Source of the DNA: an uncultured Muribaculaceae bacterium
GTDB lineage: Bacteria > Bacteroidota > Bacteroidia > Bacteroidales > Muribaculaceae
Direction: 5' to 3'
Assembly: GCA_910578035.1 (NCBI GenBank)
Contig: CAJTOB010000015.1
Span: 1 to 49,500 of the forward strand
DNA length: 49,500 bases
In this document: positions 47,960-49,500 of the stretch, one piece after another
How positions within the stretch are numbered: position 1 is the stretch's first letter
How the letters are laid out: every line of letters begins with the position of its first letter
Translations under genes and position numbers: made by a program
The notes under the pieces: model-generated
Databases searched by the model: none
Told to the model about the DNA's origin: nothing
Seen by the model: the letters and a program-made list of their open reading frames with translations, nothing else

Positions 47960-48868
47960 ATGAAGAAGATAATATGCATAGGCGAGCTCTCGCTCAATAT
48001 GGTTCTCGACGCCCAGGGGCAGCCCCTCGGGGTGTTGCCGGGCGGACGTGTAGCCAATGCGGCCGAGATACTTGCCCGCAATAAATTCAATGTGCTGATG
48101 GCTTCGGAGGCCGCCGCCGATTCTATCGGAGATATTGCGGTGAAGTCGCTTACCGATGCGGGGGTAGATGTGACCTCGGTCGACCGTTTTACCGAGGGGC
48201 GCACTCCGCTCAATATATTTGTCGGGTCGTCCGACGGGCAGGCGGGCTCTATAACGCGCTACGAGCAGTATCCCGATGAGTGCTTCGACATCATCTGGCC
48301 GCGCATCGACGAGGACGATATTGTAGTCTACGGCGGGTTTTATGCCATCGACAAGCGCATGCGTGCGCGCATGCAGCGGTTTCTTGCCAATGCAGCCGAG
48401 CGCAAGGCTGTGCTGGTGTATCTGCCCGGGTTTCTGCCTCAGCTTGAGCCGCGTATAACACGTGTGATGCCGCAGATTCTCGAAAACCTCGAGATGGCTC
48501 ATGTGGTGATAGCTCGGGCCAACGACCTTTCGCTTATCTTCGGGGCCAATGCGACAGATTCGTGCTATCACGACCATATCGATTTCTACTGCCGCTCGCT
48601 CATTGCCATCGAGCCTGCCTGCCGCCACATAAGCTACTACAGCGGCAAAGAAATGTGTTCGGTCGAGATTCCCGAGAGCACATGCGAGGGCATGATATGG
48701 AATGCCGGCGCCACAGCCGGTGTTGCCGCCGCCATAATTGAGCACGGTTATACGGCGGCAGACTTCGAAGCCACCACCGACGAGCTTCGCCGCAATGTCC
48801 TCGCCATGGCCGCCCGGACCGCCAATGCCGCCGCCAAGACAATCCGCTTCCCCTATCTCGGATTTTAG
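47960..48868 (+). CDS. PfkB-family kinase fold, catalytic motif degenerate
   Basis: A 302-residue ribokinase-like protein. The N-terminal sugar-binding pattern survives (IICIGELSLNMVLD, then PGGRVANAAEILAR and DSIGDIAVKSLTDAGVDV). The two catalytic motifs do not. The GAGD anion hole and catalytic Asp are replaced by NAGA (MIWNAGATAGVAA, at about residue 253). The NxxE magnesium motif reads NDLS (RANDLSLIFG). This suggests a pseudokinase that binds a sugar or sugar phosphate without phosphorylating it, or one with altered chemistry. Its neighbour is the KdsD-like isomerase, so a regulatory or sensing link is conceivable. No frameshift is seen, so the loss is not decay. Confidence 0.75.
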   Translation: MKKIICIGELSLNMVLDAQGQPLGVLPGGRVANAAEILARNKFNVLMASEAAADSIGDIAVKSLTDAGVDVTSVDRFTEGRTPLNIFVGSSDGQAGSITRYEQYPDECFDIIWPRIDEDDIVVYGGFYAIDKRMRARMQRFLANAAERKAVLVYLPGFLPQLEPRITRVMPQILENLEMAHVVIARANDLSLIFGANATDSCYHDHIDFYCRSLIAIEPACRHISYYSGKEMCSVEIPESTCEGMIWNAGATAGVAAAIIEHGYTAADFEATTDELRRNVLAMAARTANAAAKTIRFPYLGF

Positions 48869-48906
48869 GCCGGCTGAGCAGCTTCGCGCATTTATACACA
48901 AAGCAT

Positions 48907-48934
48907 AATTCACAATTTACAATTCATAATTAAG
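48907..48934 (+). repeat. period-7 AT-rich array before ribH
   Basis: Four 7-base units: AATTCAC, AATTTAC, AATTCAT, AATTAAG (48907-48934), ending five bases before the ribH ATG at 48939. The same class of AATTCAT-type array recurs in Bacteroides intergenic regions, as I recall. No conventional promoter is visible upstream, so ribH may be read from pfkB or from within the array. Confidence 0.6.
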
Positions 48935-48938
48935 AAAG

Positions 48939-49421
48939 ATGTCATCATCAGATAACGCTAATCTCACTCCTTTCCAGCGAGCCCGCGACATGCGAGTGGC
49001 CGTTGTGCGCACATTGTGGAACAGCCATATCACAGAGGCGCTGCTCGCAGGCGCTCTCGAAGTGTTCAACGGCGCTCTCGAGGCCGATATGGTCGATGTC
49101 TACGAAGTGCCCGGGGCCGTAGAGCTTACATTTGCGGCTTCGAAGCTCATAGACAGCGGTCTTTACGACGCCGTAGTAGTGCTCGGCTGTGTGATACGCG
49201 GCGGCACTCCCCATTTCGACTATGTGTGCCAGAGTGTGACCCAGGGCATCACCCATCTCAACAGCGAGTGCGACATACCGGTGATATTCGGCGTGCTTAC
49301 CGTAGACGACGAGCAGGCCGCCCTCGACCGTGCCGGCGGTCGCCTTGGCAACAAGGGTGCCGAAGCAGCTCAGACAGCGCTTCTGATGTACGATTTCGTG
49401 GAGAAGGTCGAAAACATTTGA
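48939..49421 (+). CDS. ribH: 6,7-dimethyl-8-ribityllumazine synthase
   Basis: A 160-residue cytoplasmic enzyme of riboflavin synthesis that joins 5-amino-6-ribitylamino-uracil and 3,4-dihydroxybutanone-4-phosphate. Motifs: VVRTLWNSHITEALLAGAL, YEVPGAVELTFAAS, VVLGCVIRGGTPHFDYV with the catalytic His, and VIFGVLTVDDEQAALDRAGG. The length fits the icosahedral or pentameric family. It follows pfkB after 70 bases and a period-7 array. No RFN riboswitch is evident upstream, where the short gap contains only the array. The rest of the rib pathway is not in the window. Confidence 0.93.
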   Translation: MSSSDNANLTPFQRARDMRVAVVRTLWNSHITEALLAGALEVFNGALEADMVDVYEVPGAVELTFAASKLIDSGLYDAVVVLGCVIRGGTPHFDYVCQSVTQGITHLNSECDIPVIFGVLTVDDEQAALDRAGGRLGNKGAEAAQTALLMYDFVEKVENI

Positions 49422-49480
49422 GAAATGAGTGTGTTTTATAAGAGGTTGTTTAATAACATATGAGAAATCACAGGTTGGTG

Positions 49481-49488
49481 TATTTTTG
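49481..49488 (+). promoter_or_regulatory. possible -7 box at the right edge
   Basis: TATTTTTG at 49481-49488 fits TAnnTTTG, followed by an AT-rich stretch to the window end. No -33 TTTG is seen. If real, it drives a gene beyond the edge. Confidence 0.35.
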
Positions 49489-49500
49489 CTTAAATTGCAC

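Noticed and set aside
1..49500. CRISPR arrays, tRNA, rRNA and insertion sequences
   Set aside because: No direct repeats of 24-40 bases with regular spacers, no cloverleaf or CCA-type ends, no rRNA-like stretch and no transposase motif were found. The tandem arrays present have units of only 7-9 bases.

Overview
The window looks like a chromosomal segment of a gut Bacteroidales bacterium, most probably of the Muribaculaceae or a close relative. The signs are the phylum-specific promoter (TTTG about 19-20 bases upstream of TAnnTTTG) in front of many genes, the pheA / aminotransferase / DAHP synthase-chorismate mutase / tyrA cluster order, alternative GlmU-like, DUF4294-xerD and xerC-hpf arrangements, and secreted GH51, GH89 and GH92 glycosidases. 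I see no rRNA, tRNA, CRISPR array or complete insertion sequence. The assignment is inferred from gene families, not from a marker gene.

Layout. 1-400: a small structured RNA on the minus strand with its own promoter and terminator. 401-3158: a hemerythrin-LuxR regulator, then an AT-rich three-gene cassette beginning with a TIGR04255-type protein. 3269-8956: a Na/phosphate symporter, an orphan OmpR-type response regulator and a large secreted PI-PLC-domain protein. 9015-13145: the aromatic amino acid operon, preceded by a 22-codon Phe/Tyr leader peptide with an attenuator; its first gene, pheA, carries a one-base frameshift. 13307-18323: PCMD protein, beta-helix lipoprotein and GH51 arabinofuranosidase, all on the minus strand. 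18414-20943: a small unknown gene, a lipoprotein cyclophilin and an M16 peptidase. 21028-28266: nine close-packed minus-strand genes (cytidylate kinase-like, esterase, recF, DUF721, thioesterase, rfbC, rmuC, rhomboid, EEP-family). 28310-29346: a probable Panacea-type toxin-antitoxin pair. 29426-33031: GlmU-like protein, a holin-like protein and RecQ. 33037-35550: an AT-rich pair of envelope genes behind a long structured leader. 35661-39748: TPR/OmpA-like lipoprotein, then xerC-hpf-tlpA. 39816-49421: GH89, an ECF-like sigma factor, DUF4294, XerD, GH92 with a secreted partner, a KdsD-like SIS isomerase, a degenerate PfkB kinase and lumazine synthase.

The strongest observations are the aromatic leader-peptide attenuator, short-period (7, 8 or 9 base) arrays that fill intergenic gaps from stop codon to stop or start codon (often inverted across the gap), two structured RNA candidates (68-160 and 35370-35497), the TIGR04255 cassette, the Panacea pair with an unrecognised partner, and a PfkB protein that has lost its catalytic motif.
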